This document shows positions 9,626 through 18,082 of a DNA stretch of 64,000 bases, piece by piece (within the stretch, counting starts at the first letter, position 1; each line of letters opens with the position of its first letter). Location of the stretch: assembly GCF_005870035.1 (NCBI RefSeq), contig NZ_SWJG01000003.1, positions 124,001 to 188,000 on the forward strand, written 5' to 3'. A program made the translations under genes and the position numbers. The notes under the pieces were generated by a model. It did no database searches, had not been told where the DNA came from, and was given only the letters and a program-made list of their open reading frames with translations. This DNA is from Spirosoma lacussanchae. Lineage in GTDB: Bacteria; Bacteroidota; Bacteroidia; Cytophagales; Spirosomataceae.

Positions 9626-11263
9626 ATGAGTAACGAGAGCCAACCGTTAGAGCCTGAAAATGCTCTGGAAATCGAGCAGTTGAAAGCGGCTCTGGAAGCC
9701 GCTCAGGTCGGTACCTGGGATTATAACTTCGACACGCATCAGGCCCAGTGGTCGGGTATATGCAAGCAGTTGTTCGGCCTGCCTCCCGATGCGACTATCA
9801 CGGCCGATACCCTGCTTGAGCGTGTTCATCCGGCCGACCGGGAGTCGGTTCGACTAGCCAACAGACAGGCGCTCGATCCGCAGGGTACCGGTGCACATAA
9901 CATTACCTTCCGGACGCAGACCGAAACCGGAGGGTACCGATGGGTACAGGCCAAAGGCAGAACCGTAACCGATTCGCTGGGGCGCATTATTCGGTTTGCC
10001 GGTATCGTTCAGGATGTCAGCGAGACGATCTGGGCGCGCCAGCAGCTGGAGGCCAACGAAATACGCCTGCAGCAAATCTTTGAACAGGCGCCGGTTGTGT
10101 TGTCGATCGTAGGGCGCGAACCCGATTTCGTGTTCCGAATGGCCAACGAGGCCTTTGCGGCCCTGGTCGACCGGCCGCTCGATCAGATTATTGGCAAACC
10201 ACTCATCACCGCCCTGCCCGACCTGGAAGGCCAGGGGTTCGATAAACTGCTCGGGCAGGTGGCTACCACGGGTGTACCGTACGTGCAGCAGGCCGCCCCC
10301 GTTGAGCTGATGCGCGGTGGGCAGCGGCAGCGGCTGTACTTCGACTATCTTTGTTACCCACTCCGGGAGGTCGACGGCGAAATTACCGGCGTTATGGGCG
10401 TCGTCATCGACGTAACGGATCAGGTGCTGGCCCGCCAGGTCATTGAGCAGGGGCAGGAGCGCTACCGGGCCCTGTCTCAGGAACTGGACGAGCGGGTAAA
10501 GCAGCGCACCCGGGCGCTCAACGAAGCCAACCAGGACCTGAGCCGGTCGAACGAAAACCTGGAACAGTTTGCCTATATCGCGTCGCACGATTTGCAGGAA
10601 CCGCTGCGTAAGATCCAGTCGTTCTCGTCTATCCTGCAGGAGCGCTACGGCGACAGGCTGGGCGACGACGGGGTCGACCTGCTGGAGCGACTCACCCGCT
10701 CGGGTGACCGGATGTCCCGGCTGATTCGGGATTTGCTGAGCTTTTCGCGGATTGCTACCCGGCAGGCTACGCTTAATCGGGTGTCGCTTCAGGAGATTGT
10801 CCGGCAAACGCTGGATACGCTGTCGATCACCATCGAAGATAGTGGCGCGCAGATACGGGTAGGTGATTTACCGGTCGTAGAAGGTGACGAAACGCAGCTG
10901 GGGCAGCTGTTTCAGAACCTGCTCAGCAACGCGCTCAAGTTCCGGCGCCCGTCCGTCCGTCCGGAGGTGTCTATTGCCGCCCGGTCCGTACAGGCGGCCG
11001 AGCTGCCTCCCTCCGTTCACCCGGCCCGGGCGTCGGACGTGTACTGCTGGATTACCATTTCTGATAATGGCATCGGCTTCGACGACAAATATACCGACCG
11101 GATCTTCCAGGTATTTCAGCGACTCCACAGCAAGCAGGATTATGCAGGTACGGGAGTCGGACTGGCTATTTGCCAGAAAGTCGTCACCAACCACGGTGGC
11201 TACATAACCGCCAGCAGCCAGCCAGGCGTAGGATCGATATTCCACGTGTACCTGCCCGCCTGA
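9626..11263 (+). CDS. Cytoplasmic multi-PAS sensor histidine kinase
   Basis: 545-residue paralogue of the kinase at 3104 with two PAS domains instead of three. PAS_3-like is about 15-140 (AAQVGTWDYNFDTHQAQWSG, then HPADRESV) and PAS_4-like about 145-275 (QAPVVLSIVGREPDFVFRMANE). A coiled linker, HisKA with His321 in SHDLQEPLRK, and HATPase_c with QNLLSNALKF, DNGIGFDDKY and GTGVGLAIC follow. There are no membrane segments and no receiver domain, and no response regulator is adjacent. A 26-bp palindrome lies upstream. The strong identity of the HisKA/ATPase halves of both kinases and the remnant at 9160 points to local duplication. Confidence 0.93.
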   Translation: MSNESQPLEPENALEIEQLKAALEAAQVGTWDYNFDTHQAQWSGICKQLFGLPPDATITADTLLERVHPADRESVRLANRQALDPQGTGAHNITFRTQTETGGYRWVQAKGRTVTDSLGRIIRFAGIVQDVSETIWARQQLEANEIRLQQIFEQAPVVLSIVGREPDFVFRMANEAFAALVDRPLDQIIGKPLITALPDLEGQGFDKLLGQVATTGVPYVQQAAPVELMRGGQRQRLYFDYLCYPLREVDGEITGVMGVVIDVTDQVLARQVIEQGQERYRALSQELDERVKQRTRALNEANQDLSRSNENLEQFAYIASHDLQEPLRKIQSFSSILQERYGDRLGDDGVDLLERLTRSGDRMSRLIRDLLSFSRIATRQATLNRVSLQEIVRQTLDTLSITIEDSGAQIRVGDLPVVEGDETQLGQLFQNLLSNALKFRRPSVRPEVSIAARSVQAAELPPSVHPARASDVYCWITISDNGIGFDDKYTDRIFQVFQRLHSKQDYAGTGVGLAICQKVVTNHGGYITASSQPGVGSIFHVYLPA

Positions 11264-11402
11264 TCTTCTCGATACTGGTGTGATTACTTACTTATTACTC
11301 AGCTGGAAAGGCCTTAAGACAGGGGTTTAAGTGAGTCAATATTGCATTTTTATAGAGCTAATGGGGTCAACATCGAACAATTTTGACAAATAATCGCTTG
11401 TG

Positions 11403-11482
11403 TACAGTATCAAAGGGGTCTTCATACCCCAATGGTGTGGATAGAATTGGAAAGCAGACTGATTATGTTAGTCTGCTTTTTT
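11403..11482 (+). ncRNA. Candidate small RNA between the kinase and msrA
   Basis: This is an inference from structure only. A weak -33/-7 pair with 17-base spacing sits just before a GGGGT-CTTCAT-ACCCC hairpin. About 20 bases later there is a 10-bp stem (AAAGCAGACT / AGTCTGCTTT) ending in a T run. The kinase stop is almost 190 bases upstream, so this terminator could also simply end the kinase transcript. Confidence 0.25.
11451..11482 (+). terminator. Intrinsic terminator
   Basis: Arms 11451-11460 and 11470-11479 pair perfectly over 10 bases with a 9-base loop, and T residues continue to 11482. Confidence 0.85.
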
Positions 11483-11534
11483 GTTAACTACCCGGCCTGT
11501 GGTGTCTGAGTGCGTATTTTTACTTAGTGATATA

Positions 11535-11561
11535 TAAAAAAAGCCCCGAGTCCGGGGCTTT
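11535..11561 (-). terminator. Terminator of msrA
   Basis: An 8-bp stem AAAGCCCC/GGGGCTTT (11540-11547 and 11554-11561) is followed on the minus strand by a T run (A run at 11535-11540). It sits 22 bases after the msrA stop. Confidence 0.85.
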
Positions 11562-11582
11562 CTCTGGAGGAGAGGAAGGTGC

Positions 11583-12260
11583 TTAATGAGCAGCTTCTGT
11601 TTTCAGTTTCTCCTTAAATACTTTTCTAAACTTGTCGAGCTTAGGCGCAATGACGAACGCGCAGTAGCCTTGCTCGGGGTTGTTGGCAAAATAACTCTGG
11701 TGATACGCTTCGGCTTCGTAGAACGTGGTGGCCGGGCTGATCTCCGTCACAATGGGGTTGTTATACGCGCCCGCTTTATTAAGCTCGTCTTTAGCCGTTT
11801 CGGCCAGGCGTTTCTGCTCCTCGTTGTGGTAAAAAATAACCGACCGATACTGCGTGCCAACATCGGCGCCCTGGCGGTTGAGCGTAGTTGGGTCGTGGCT
11901 GCGGAAAAAAGCTTCGAGTAGCTCCTGGTACGTAATTTTGGCTGGGTCGTAGGTGACCTCTACGCATTCGGCATGACCCGTTGTACCGGTACATACCTCT
12001 TTATAGGTCGGGTTGGGTTTCTGGCCGCCTTCGTAGCCCGATACCGCGTCATAGACGCCGTCGAGCGATTCGTACAGGGCCTCAGTACACCAGAAGCAGC
12101 CTGTTCCGAAGGTTGCTTTTTCAACGTTTGCTGATTGGCTTGTGGTCATAACAATCGATTTTTTCGCAACGGCCGGTTGCGCCTGCGCCAATAGTCCGGT
12201 GGCCGAAAGCAAGGCTATCGAGAAGGCAGTCAGGCGCCGACAAAGGGAGATCGCAACCAT
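11583..12260 (-). CDS. msrA: Peptide methionine-S-sulfoxide reductase, exported
   Basis: 225 residues. MsrA reduces the S form of methionine sulfoxide in proteins using a catalytic cysteine. The signature GTGCFWCTEA puts the nucleophile at Cys55, and GYEGG, YDPAKITYQELLEAFFRSHDPT and the late YFANNPEQGYCAFVIAPKL are all typical. The N-terminus (about residues 1-32) is a signal-like hydrophobic stretch ending AQAQPAVAKK, so the enzyme probably works in the periplasm. An internal Met at residue 38 (MTTSQSAN) could give a cytosolic form. The gene is divergent from the PPK2 gene at 12342, about 80 bases away. Confidence 0.95.
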   Translation of the reverse strand: MVAISLCRRLTAFSIALLSATGLLAQAQPAVAKKSIVMTTSQSANVEKATFGTGCFWCTEALYESLDGVYDAVSGYEGGQKPNPTYKEVCTGTTGHAECVEVTYDPAKITYQELLEAFFRSHDPTTLNRQGADVGTQYRSVIFYHNEEQKRLAETAKDELNKAGAYNNPIVTEISPATTFYEAEAYHQSYFANNPEQGYCAFVIAPKLDKFRKVFKEKLKTEAAH

Positions 12261-12341
12261 TCGGTCGAATAGAGGTTATTGAAGTAGGCTGAGTTTGTCA
12301 GCACCATCTTCATAACGTAACTGCTTCCCGTAAAGTTTGCC

Positions 12342-13223
12342 GTGAAAGACTTCGACCTCGACCGTTTCCGCTACGATGGCTCCCAGCCGTTCAAGATCAA
12401 AAAAGCCCCTACGAAAGTTGACGATTTGTACGCCGATAAAGACGATTATGAAAGCAGGCGGAGCGAACAGGCCGCCGAAATCGACTCGTGGCAGGAGAAG
12501 ATGTACGCCCACAATCATTACGGCCTGGTAGTGGTTTTCCAGGCGCTGGATGCGGCCGGTAAAGACGGAACCATCCAGCACGTATTTACCGGCACCAACC
12601 CAACGGGCGTACGGGTCTATTCCTTCAAGCGTCCTACTGAGCAGGAGCTCGATCACGACTGGCTGTGGCGCAGCTGGCGCGAGCTGCCCGAGCGCGGTAC
12701 GATCGGCATCTTCAACCGGTCTTACTACGAAGAAGTGCTCGTGACAAAAGTACACCCCGAGATCCTGACCGAGATCCAGCGCCTGCCCGAATCGGAAACC
12801 AAAGACCTCGACAAACTCTTCAAAAACCGCTACGAAGGCATCCGCGACGTTGAGAAGTTCCTGCATCACAATGGCTTCGTTACGCTCAAGTTTTACCTGC
12901 ACGTATCGAAAGACGAACAGGCCGACCGGCTTATTGCCCGCATCGAAGACGCCGAAAAAAACTGGAAGTTCGACGAGGGCGACGTGAAAGAGCGCGGCTA
13001 CTGGGACGAATACCAGCAGGCCTACGAAGAAGCGATCAACGAAACGGCTACCCAACACGCGCCCTGGTTCGTTATTCCGGCCGATGATAAGAAAAATATG
13101 CGGCTCCTGGTAGGCCGGATCATCATCGAAGAACTGAAAAAATTACCGATCAAAGAGCCCAAGCCCGACAAAAAGCGGTTTGAGGAACTACAGAAACTGA
13201 TCCCCGTTATTCGGGGTCAGTAA
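12342..13223 (+). CDS. PPK2-family polyphosphate kinase, first of a tandem pair
   Basis: 293 residues. PPK2 enzymes move phosphate between polyphosphate and nucleotides; the sequence style fits the class that phosphorylates AMP/ADP (class III type), an inference from overall resemblance. Landmarks: Walker A VVFQALDAAGKDG (about residues 65-78), a lid region around KRPTEQELDHDWLWR, Walker B GTIGIFNRSYYEEVLV, then FYLHVSKDEQADR and APWFVIPADDK near the end. The start is a GTG; an in-frame TAA lies 8 codons upstream, so a longer protein is not possible, and I see no clear ribosome site. The second copy follows 38 bases after the stop. Confidence 0.92.
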   Translation: MKDFDLDRFRYDGSQPFKIKKAPTKVDDLYADKDDYESRRSEQAAEIDSWQEKMYAHNHYGLVVVFQALDAAGKDGTIQHVFTGTNPTGVRVYSFKRPTEQELDHDWLWRSWRELPERGTIGIFNRSYYEEVLVTKVHPEILTEIQRLPESETKDLDKLFKNRYEGIRDVEKFLHHNGFVTLKFYLHVSKDEQADRLIARIEDAEKNWKFDEGDVKERGYWDEYQQAYEEAINETATQHAPWFVIPADDKKNMRLLVGRIIIEELKKLPIKEPKPDKKRFEELQKLIPVIRGQ

Positions 13224-13261
13224 AACGCGGCTATTACCAACCGGAGGAGCCGCCTACAGCC

Positions 13262-14143
13262 ATGAAAAAACTCAACATCAGGCAGTTCCGCTACGACGGT
13301 CGCCAGACATTCTCGCCAGACGTTCCTACCCGGACTGACCCGCTTTACACCGACGAGGCCGACCGCGATGAGCAGCTGGCCCGTCTGGCCGAGCGCATCG
13401 ACCAGGCCCAGAACCGAATGCACGCCCACGGCGAATACGGCCTGCTGGTTGTTTTTCAGGCCATGGACGCAGCGGGTAAAGACAGCAGTATCCGGCGGGT
13501 GTTCCGGGGAGTGAACCCATCGCGGTTCAAGATTGCCCCCTTCAAGAAACCGGCCGAAGAAGATATGAAGCACGACTTTTTGTGGCGGTTCTGGCAGGAG
13601 CTGCCCGAGCGGGGCTTTATCGGCATCTTTAACCGGTCCTATTACGAAGAGGTGCTGGCCATGCGGGTGCATCCCGAGCGCCTGCGCGAAGGGTACATTC
13701 CGGCTAACCTGCTGCCCAAAAGCGATACCGACCTCTGGAAACAGCGGTTTGCCGACATCGTGCATTTCGAGGACTACCTGTTTCGGAACGGATTCCCGAT
13801 CGTGAAGCTGTATCTGCACGTGTCGAAAGAAGAGCAGGGCCAGCGGCTCATCGCGCGGCTGAGGGATGCCGAAAAGCAATGGAAGTTCTCGGAGAACGAC
13901 TTGGAAGAGCGCAGGTTCTGGCCCGACTACGAACGCGCCTATGCCGATACCATCAACGCCACGGCTACCCGTAACAATCCCTGGTACGTGATACCCAGCG
14001 ACGACCGGCTCAACCAGCAGATCATTATCGGGCATATTGTAGCCGACCTGCTGGAGAACCTGCCGACCGAATTTCCGCAGGAAACCGCCAAAGAAGCCGC
14101 TGCCCTGATCCGCAAAATCGAGAAACAGGACGCCGGTAACTGA
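13262..14143 (+). CDS. PPK2-family polyphosphate kinase, second of a tandem pair
   Basis: Also 293 residues, and clearly a paralogue of the gene before it: Walker A VVFQAMDAAGKDS, lid KKPAEEDMKHDFLWRF, Walker B GFIGIFNRSYYEEVLAM, LYLHVSKEEQGQR and NPWYVIPSDDR. An ACCGGAGGAG ribosome site lies about 10 bases before the ATG, unlike the first copy. The two genes probably share a transcript. The last Walker A residue differs (DG in the first copy, DS here) and the C-terminal tails diverge, so the enzymes may prefer different nucleotides. That is inference. Confidence 0.92.
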   Translation: MKKLNIRQFRYDGRQTFSPDVPTRTDPLYTDEADRDEQLARLAERIDQAQNRMHAHGEYGLLVVFQAMDAAGKDSSIRRVFRGVNPSRFKIAPFKKPAEEDMKHDFLWRFWQELPERGFIGIFNRSYYEEVLAMRVHPERLREGYIPANLLPKSDTDLWKQRFADIVHFEDYLFRNGFPIVKLYLHVSKEEQGQRLIARLRDAEKQWKFSENDLEERRFWPDYERAYADTINATATRNNPWYVIPSDDRLNQQIIIGHIVADLLENLPTEFPQETAKEAAALIRKIEKQDAGN

Positions 14144-14250
14144 TTACGGGCTGAGTATATATACAGATGCTTCATACGAACCAGCGTGCCGTTCACCCTC
14201 TAAAAAGACGGCTTTGTCTATTTTTCGGTTAGTCCGAACTTATGGGGGTC

Positions 14251-14258
14251 TACTTTTG
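14251..14258 (+). promoter_or_regulatory. -7 element of the TonB receptor promoter
   Basis: TACTTTTG matches the Bacteroidota -7 consensus TAnnTTTG at every fixed base and lies 62 bases before the receptor ATG. The -33 box is weak (TTCG, 23 bases upstream). Confidence 0.55.
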
Positions 14259-14320
14259 CGTTGTCATCAACGGATACGCCTAGTCTGCTAACCTGCAGGT
14301 AGGCCAATCTCACGACCACC

Positions 14321-16750
14321 ATGAAACAAACTGTATTAATCAGGCTGTTATGCCTGGCTGTTCTGCTCATACCCACCGTACATGCGCAGGCCCAGGTTGA
14401 TCAGAACGCCAGTCCTCGAGCGGCCAGTCAGGACAAATTCACAATTAGCGGCTACATAAAAGATGCATCGAACGGAGAAGGCCTGATCGGCGTATCGGTT
14501 TACGTCAAAGAAACCGCTACGGGGGCCGTAACCAACAGCTACGGCTTCTACGCCGTTACGGTGCCGGCCGGTACCTACAACCTGGTTATCACCTACGTTG
14601 GCTACGAGAAACAAAACAAAACCCTGACGCTGACCGACCAGAATATCCGGCTCGACCTGGAGCTGAAAGAAGAAGGTCGGCAGCTGCAGGAGGTGGTTGT
14701 ATCGACCAAACGCGACGATGATAACGTCAAAAACATCGAGATGAGCGTCAACCGCATCGATGTGAAGACCCTTCAGCGGATTCCGGCGCTGCTGGGCGAA
14801 GTCGATGTGGTACGGAGCATTCAGCTACTGCCCGGCGTATCGACCGTGGGCGAAGGCGCTACAGGCTTCAACGTGCGCGGAGGTAGTATCGATCAGAACC
14901 TGGTGTTGCTCGACGAAGCGCCGGTTTATAATTCCAGCCACCTGTTCGGCTTCTTCTCGGTCTTCAACCCCGATGCGGTAAAAGATGTGAAGCTCGTAAA
15001 GGGTGGCATACCGGCCCTGTACGGCGGTCGTGTGTCGTCTATCCTCGACGTCAGGCTCAAAGAAGGAAACGCCAAGAAACCGGAGCTGAACGGCGGTATC
15101 GGGCTTATCTTCAGCCGGTTGTCGTATGAGCGGCCCCTCTTCAAAGGCAAAGGGTCGTTCATCGTGGCGGGGCGCCGGTCGTACGCCGATATTCTGGCCC
15201 AGCCGTTTCTGAACAGCGATCTGAAAGGAGCCAAATTTTATTTCTACGACCTGACGGCCAAAGCCAACTATCGCTTCAACGACAAGAACACGGTGTTTTT
15301 GTCGGGCTATTTCGGGCGCGATGTGTTCGGGGCCGATTTCGGGTTTAACTGGGGTAACGCCACAGCCTCGGCCCGCTGGAACCACGTTTTCAGCGACAAG
15401 CTGTTTCTCAACACCACGGCCTATTACAGCAACTACGACTACTCGCTCGACTCCGACCTGAAACGCCGTCCCGAAAACGCCAACGACTATTTCCGGACCG
15501 ATTCGCGCATTGTCGACTACAGCATCAAACCCGATTTTACGCTGTTTCTGGGCAAAAGCACCATTACGTTCGGTGGCCAGAGTATTCTGCACGATTTCCA
15601 GCCCGGAACGGCTACGGCCGCCAGCTCGGGCGACGTTCGTACCTTCGGGCTCACCAGTAAGTACGCGCTCGAAAACGCGGTTTACATCGGCAATGAGCAG
15701 CAGGTATCGCCCAAACTTCAACTGCAATACGGCCTCCGGTATTCGCTCTTCAACTACATCGGACCCGGCGATGCCTATGCGTTCACGACTGATGTACCGC
15801 TGGGCACGAGCCGCTTTCCCATTACGACCATACAGTACAAACGGGGCGAAACCATTCAGACCTACGGCAATTGGGAACCGCGTTTTTCGGCCAAGTACGA
15901 ACTGGGCAATAACAGCTCGCTCAAACTCAGCTACAACCGGCTGGCGCAGTACATTCACCTGATCTCGAACACGACGGCATCGACCCCGCTCGACATCTGG
16001 ACCCCATCGACCAACAACATCAAACCGCAGATCGGCGACCAGATTGCGGGTGGATTCTTTAAAAACTTTGGCCGCTCGAACGGGTCGGGCAGTGAGTTCG
16101 AAGCGTCGGTAGAGGTGTACTACAAGTGGCTGCAAAACCAGATCGATTACATCGACGGGGCTAATCTGATTCTGAACAAGTTTCTGGAAGGCGATCTGCT
16201 CAGTGGGAAAGGCCGGGCCTACGGGGCTGAGTTTTACATTAAGCGCAACCGCGGAACGGTAAACGGCTGGGTGAGCTATACGCTGGCCCGCACCGAGCGG
16301 CAGGTAGCCGGTATCAACAGTGGCACCTGGTTCCCGACCCGTTTCGATAAGCCCCACACGCTCACAACGGTACTGCTTGTCGATCCGCCCCAGGCGAAAC
16401 GCTGGAATTTCTCGGCTACGTTTACCCTGGCCAGCGGAACGCCCGCTACCTTCCCGACCAACCGGTTTGAGTTTGGTGGCTTTACGGGACAGGTCATTTC
16501 GGGCCGCAACAACTACCGTATTCCGCCCTACCACCGGCTCGATCTGGCAGCCACGCTGCAGGGGCGGCAACGGCCCGGCAAACGAAAAACCGACAACTGG
16601 GTTTTCTCGGTCTATAACGTCTACGCCCGCAAGAATCCATTTTCGGTGTTCTTCCAGCCCGATGCCGATAACCCGCGCCTGACGCAGGCTATCCGGTATT
16701 CGGTATTTGCCACGGCCATTCCATCGGTGACCTATAACTTCAAATTCTAG
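14321..16750 (+). CDS. TonB-dependent receptor with carboxypeptidase-regulatory-like domain
   Basis: 809-residue outer-membrane active transporter. It has a signal peptide (about 1-25, ending AQAQ), a CarboxypepD_reg-like domain (about 40-120, ISGYIKDASNGEGLIGVSVYVK), a plug domain (about 150-270, with FNVRGGSIDQNLVLLDEAPVYN and VKGGIPALYGGRVSSILDVR) and a 22-strand-type barrel to the C-terminal residue Phe in YNFKF. There is no SusD partner. The next gene is a DUF4249 lipoprotein, a pairing seen often in this phylum, so sugar-polymer uptake of the SusCD type is unlikely; the substrate is unknown. Energy would come from an ExbB/ExbD/TonB set such as the one at 57.9-60.9 kb. Confidence 0.93.
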   Translation: MKQTVLIRLLCLAVLLIPTVHAQAQVDQNASPRAASQDKFTISGYIKDASNGEGLIGVSVYVKETATGAVTNSYGFYAVTVPAGTYNLVITYVGYEKQNKTLTLTDQNIRLDLELKEEGRQLQEVVVSTKRDDDNVKNIEMSVNRIDVKTLQRIPALLGEVDVVRSIQLLPGVSTVGEGATGFNVRGGSIDQNLVLLDEAPVYNSSHLFGFFSVFNPDAVKDVKLVKGGIPALYGGRVSSILDVRLKEGNAKKPELNGGIGLIFSRLSYERPLFKGKGSFIVAGRRSYADILAQPFLNSDLKGAKFYFYDLTAKANYRFNDKNTVFLSGYFGRDVFGADFGFNWGNATASARWNHVFSDKLFLNTTAYYSNYDYSLDSDLKRRPENANDYFRTDSRIVDYSIKPDFTLFLGKSTITFGGQSILHDFQPGTATAASSGDVRTFGLTSKYALENAVYIGNEQQVSPKLQLQYGLRYSLFNYIGPGDAYAFTTDVPLGTSRFPITTIQYKRGETIQTYGNWEPRFSAKYELGNNSSLKLSYNRLAQYIHLISNTTASTPLDIWTPSTNNIKPQIGDQIAGGFFKNFGRSNGSGSEFEASVEVYYKWLQNQIDYIDGANLILNKFLEGDLLSGKGRAYGAEFYIKRNRGTVNGWVSYTLARTERQVAGINSGTWFPTRFDKPHTLTTVLLVDPPQAKRWNFSATFTLASGTPATFPTNRFEFGGFTGQVISGRNNYRIPPYHRLDLAATLQGRQRPGKRKTDNWVFSVYNVYARKNPFSVFFQPDADNPRLTQAIRYSVFATAIPSVTYNFKF

Positions 16751-16827
16751 GGTGGTGCCGAACCGGCTCCGGCTGGTTCGGCAAAAACGCGTTTTACCGG
16801 CCAGCTCTCCGAAACTGGCGCTCTATT

Positions 16828-17718
16828 ATGACACACACACGTTACTACATCCTCACGATACTGGCCGGTATCACGCTGGCCAGCTGCGAAACGGTTATCG
16901 ATGCCCGGCTCGATACGGGTCCGGCCCAGCTGTCTGTAGACGGTACACTAACCGACCAGCCCGGCCCGCAGACCATCCGGCTTACCCAAACGGCCGGTTA
17001 TTTCGATAACAGTGCTCCGCCGGTAGCTGCGGGTGCAACGGTGGTCGTGACCGACAATACCGGAAAGACCTACGCCTTTACCGATCCCGACAACGACGGG
17101 TATTACACCTGGACACCGGCGGCCAAAGACACGCTGGGCCGCATCGGCCGAACGTATCGGCTGTCGATTACCTATCAAGGCGATACCTACACCGCCAGCT
17201 CACGGATGAACCGGGTGCCGGCAATCGACTCGATTATTTTCCGGAAAGAGAAGATTAATCCCCTGTCGGCCACAGAAGGGTACCAGGCCGAGTTTTTTGC
17301 CCGCGATTTTCGGGGCGCTACGGACTACTATCGGGTGAAATACTACCGAAACGGCGTGCTGGCTAACAAACCCCGCGACATCATTACCCTAAAGGATGCG
17401 TCGTTCTCGGGCAGCGCCGATACCGATGGGCTGGTATTCATCCGCCCGTTCCGGCAGTCGATCAACCCGGATAGCCTGTACGCGCTGAATGATTCGGTCA
17501 AGGTCGAGCTACAGTCGCTGACGGTCGAAGCGTATGAGTTCTGGCAGCAGTTCAGCCAGCAGATTACCAATGGCGGTCTGTTTGCCACCCCGCCCGCCAA
17601 CGTACCGACCAATATTGTGAACACTAACCCGAATGGCCGCCAGGCCACCGGATTCTTCGTAGCTTCAGCCGTCCGTAGCCGTTCCACCAAAGTCACCGAA
17701 AGCGCCGTCCGCCGGTAG
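16828..17718 (+). CDS. DUF4249-family lipoprotein
   Basis: 296 residues with a lipoprotein signal: hydrophobic stretch, then LASC with the acylated Cys at about residue 20. The N-terminal half is beta-rich (DARLDTGPAQLSVDGTLTDQPGP, AGATVVVTDNTGKTYAFTD), the typical opening of DUF4249 proteins. The gene starts 77 bases after the TonB receptor and is probably cotranscribed with it. The protein likely sits on the outer membrane beside the receptor. No enzymatic motif is visible. The end (TKVTESAVRR) is Arg-rich. Confidence 0.85.
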   Translation: MTHTRYYILTILAGITLASCETVIDARLDTGPAQLSVDGTLTDQPGPQTIRLTQTAGYFDNSAPPVAAGATVVVTDNTGKTYAFTDPDNDGYYTWTPAAKDTLGRIGRTYRLSITYQGDTYTASSRMNRVPAIDSIIFRKEKINPLSATEGYQAEFFARDFRGATDYYRVKYYRNGVLANKPRDIITLKDASFSGSADTDGLVFIRPFRQSINPDSLYALNDSVKVELQSLTVEAYEFWQQFSQQITNGGLFATPPANVPTNIVNTNPNGRQATGFFVASAVRSRSTKVTESAVRR

Positions 17719-17852
17719 AGACGAGACCGCCCGGCGACCCGGCCTTCGCGTCTCATACGCGTCAGCAACAACTTATCCAGTCAAATGGCCCGTGCGGACA
17801 CGGACCACGGTGTAGAGATGCAACAATATCGCGCCCCTCGCCCGTCAGCACC

Positions 17853-17984
17853 CTACGATTTCAGCGACTGCTGAGCCAGAACACCGGGAATGATGAACGC
17901 CAGAAAGCCGATGGCCAGCACCAGCGTTAGGGTGATGTGCAGAATGGCCACCACGAGCTTAACAATAAACCGCACGGTCTTCAT
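17853..17984 (-). CDS. 43-residue single-span membrane microprotein
   Basis: Short frame MKTVRFIVKLVVAILHITLT..., then a long hydrophobic run to FLAFIIPGVLAQQSLKS. One transmembrane helix (about residues 7-36) with a positively charged start fits a small inner-membrane protein. It stands alone between the DUF4249 gene and the aminoglycoside-kinase-like gene. The hydrophobic design and ATG start make it more than a random frame, but there is no homologue I can name. Confidence 0.4.
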   Translation of the reverse strand: MKTVRFIVKLVVAILHITLTLVLAIGFLAFIIPGVLAQQSLKS

Positions 17985-18082
17985 ACTAATCTGATTTTGA
18001 GAGTAATCAGAATTATCGCAAGAACTATGCCGGTTTAAGAAACAGCCCTACACGCTGGTAAACCGTGGGGGACGAAGGCACA

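Larger units (their letters stand above)
11264..11582. other. Gap holding a possible small RNA and two terminators
   Basis: No protein gene is seen. The second half has a weak promoter-like pair (TTTG 11382-11385; TACAGTAT 11403-11410), a small hairpin GGGGT/ACCCC (11415-11430) and a terminator (11451-11482). The msrA terminator follows at 11535-11561. Confidence 0.4.

Noticed and set aside
14825-16570. Long minus-strand open frame of 581 codons
   Set aside because: It lies wholly antisense to the TonB receptor, whose signal, plug and barrel are unmistakable. The peptide is basic and featureless, as expected from reading a GC-rich gene backwards.
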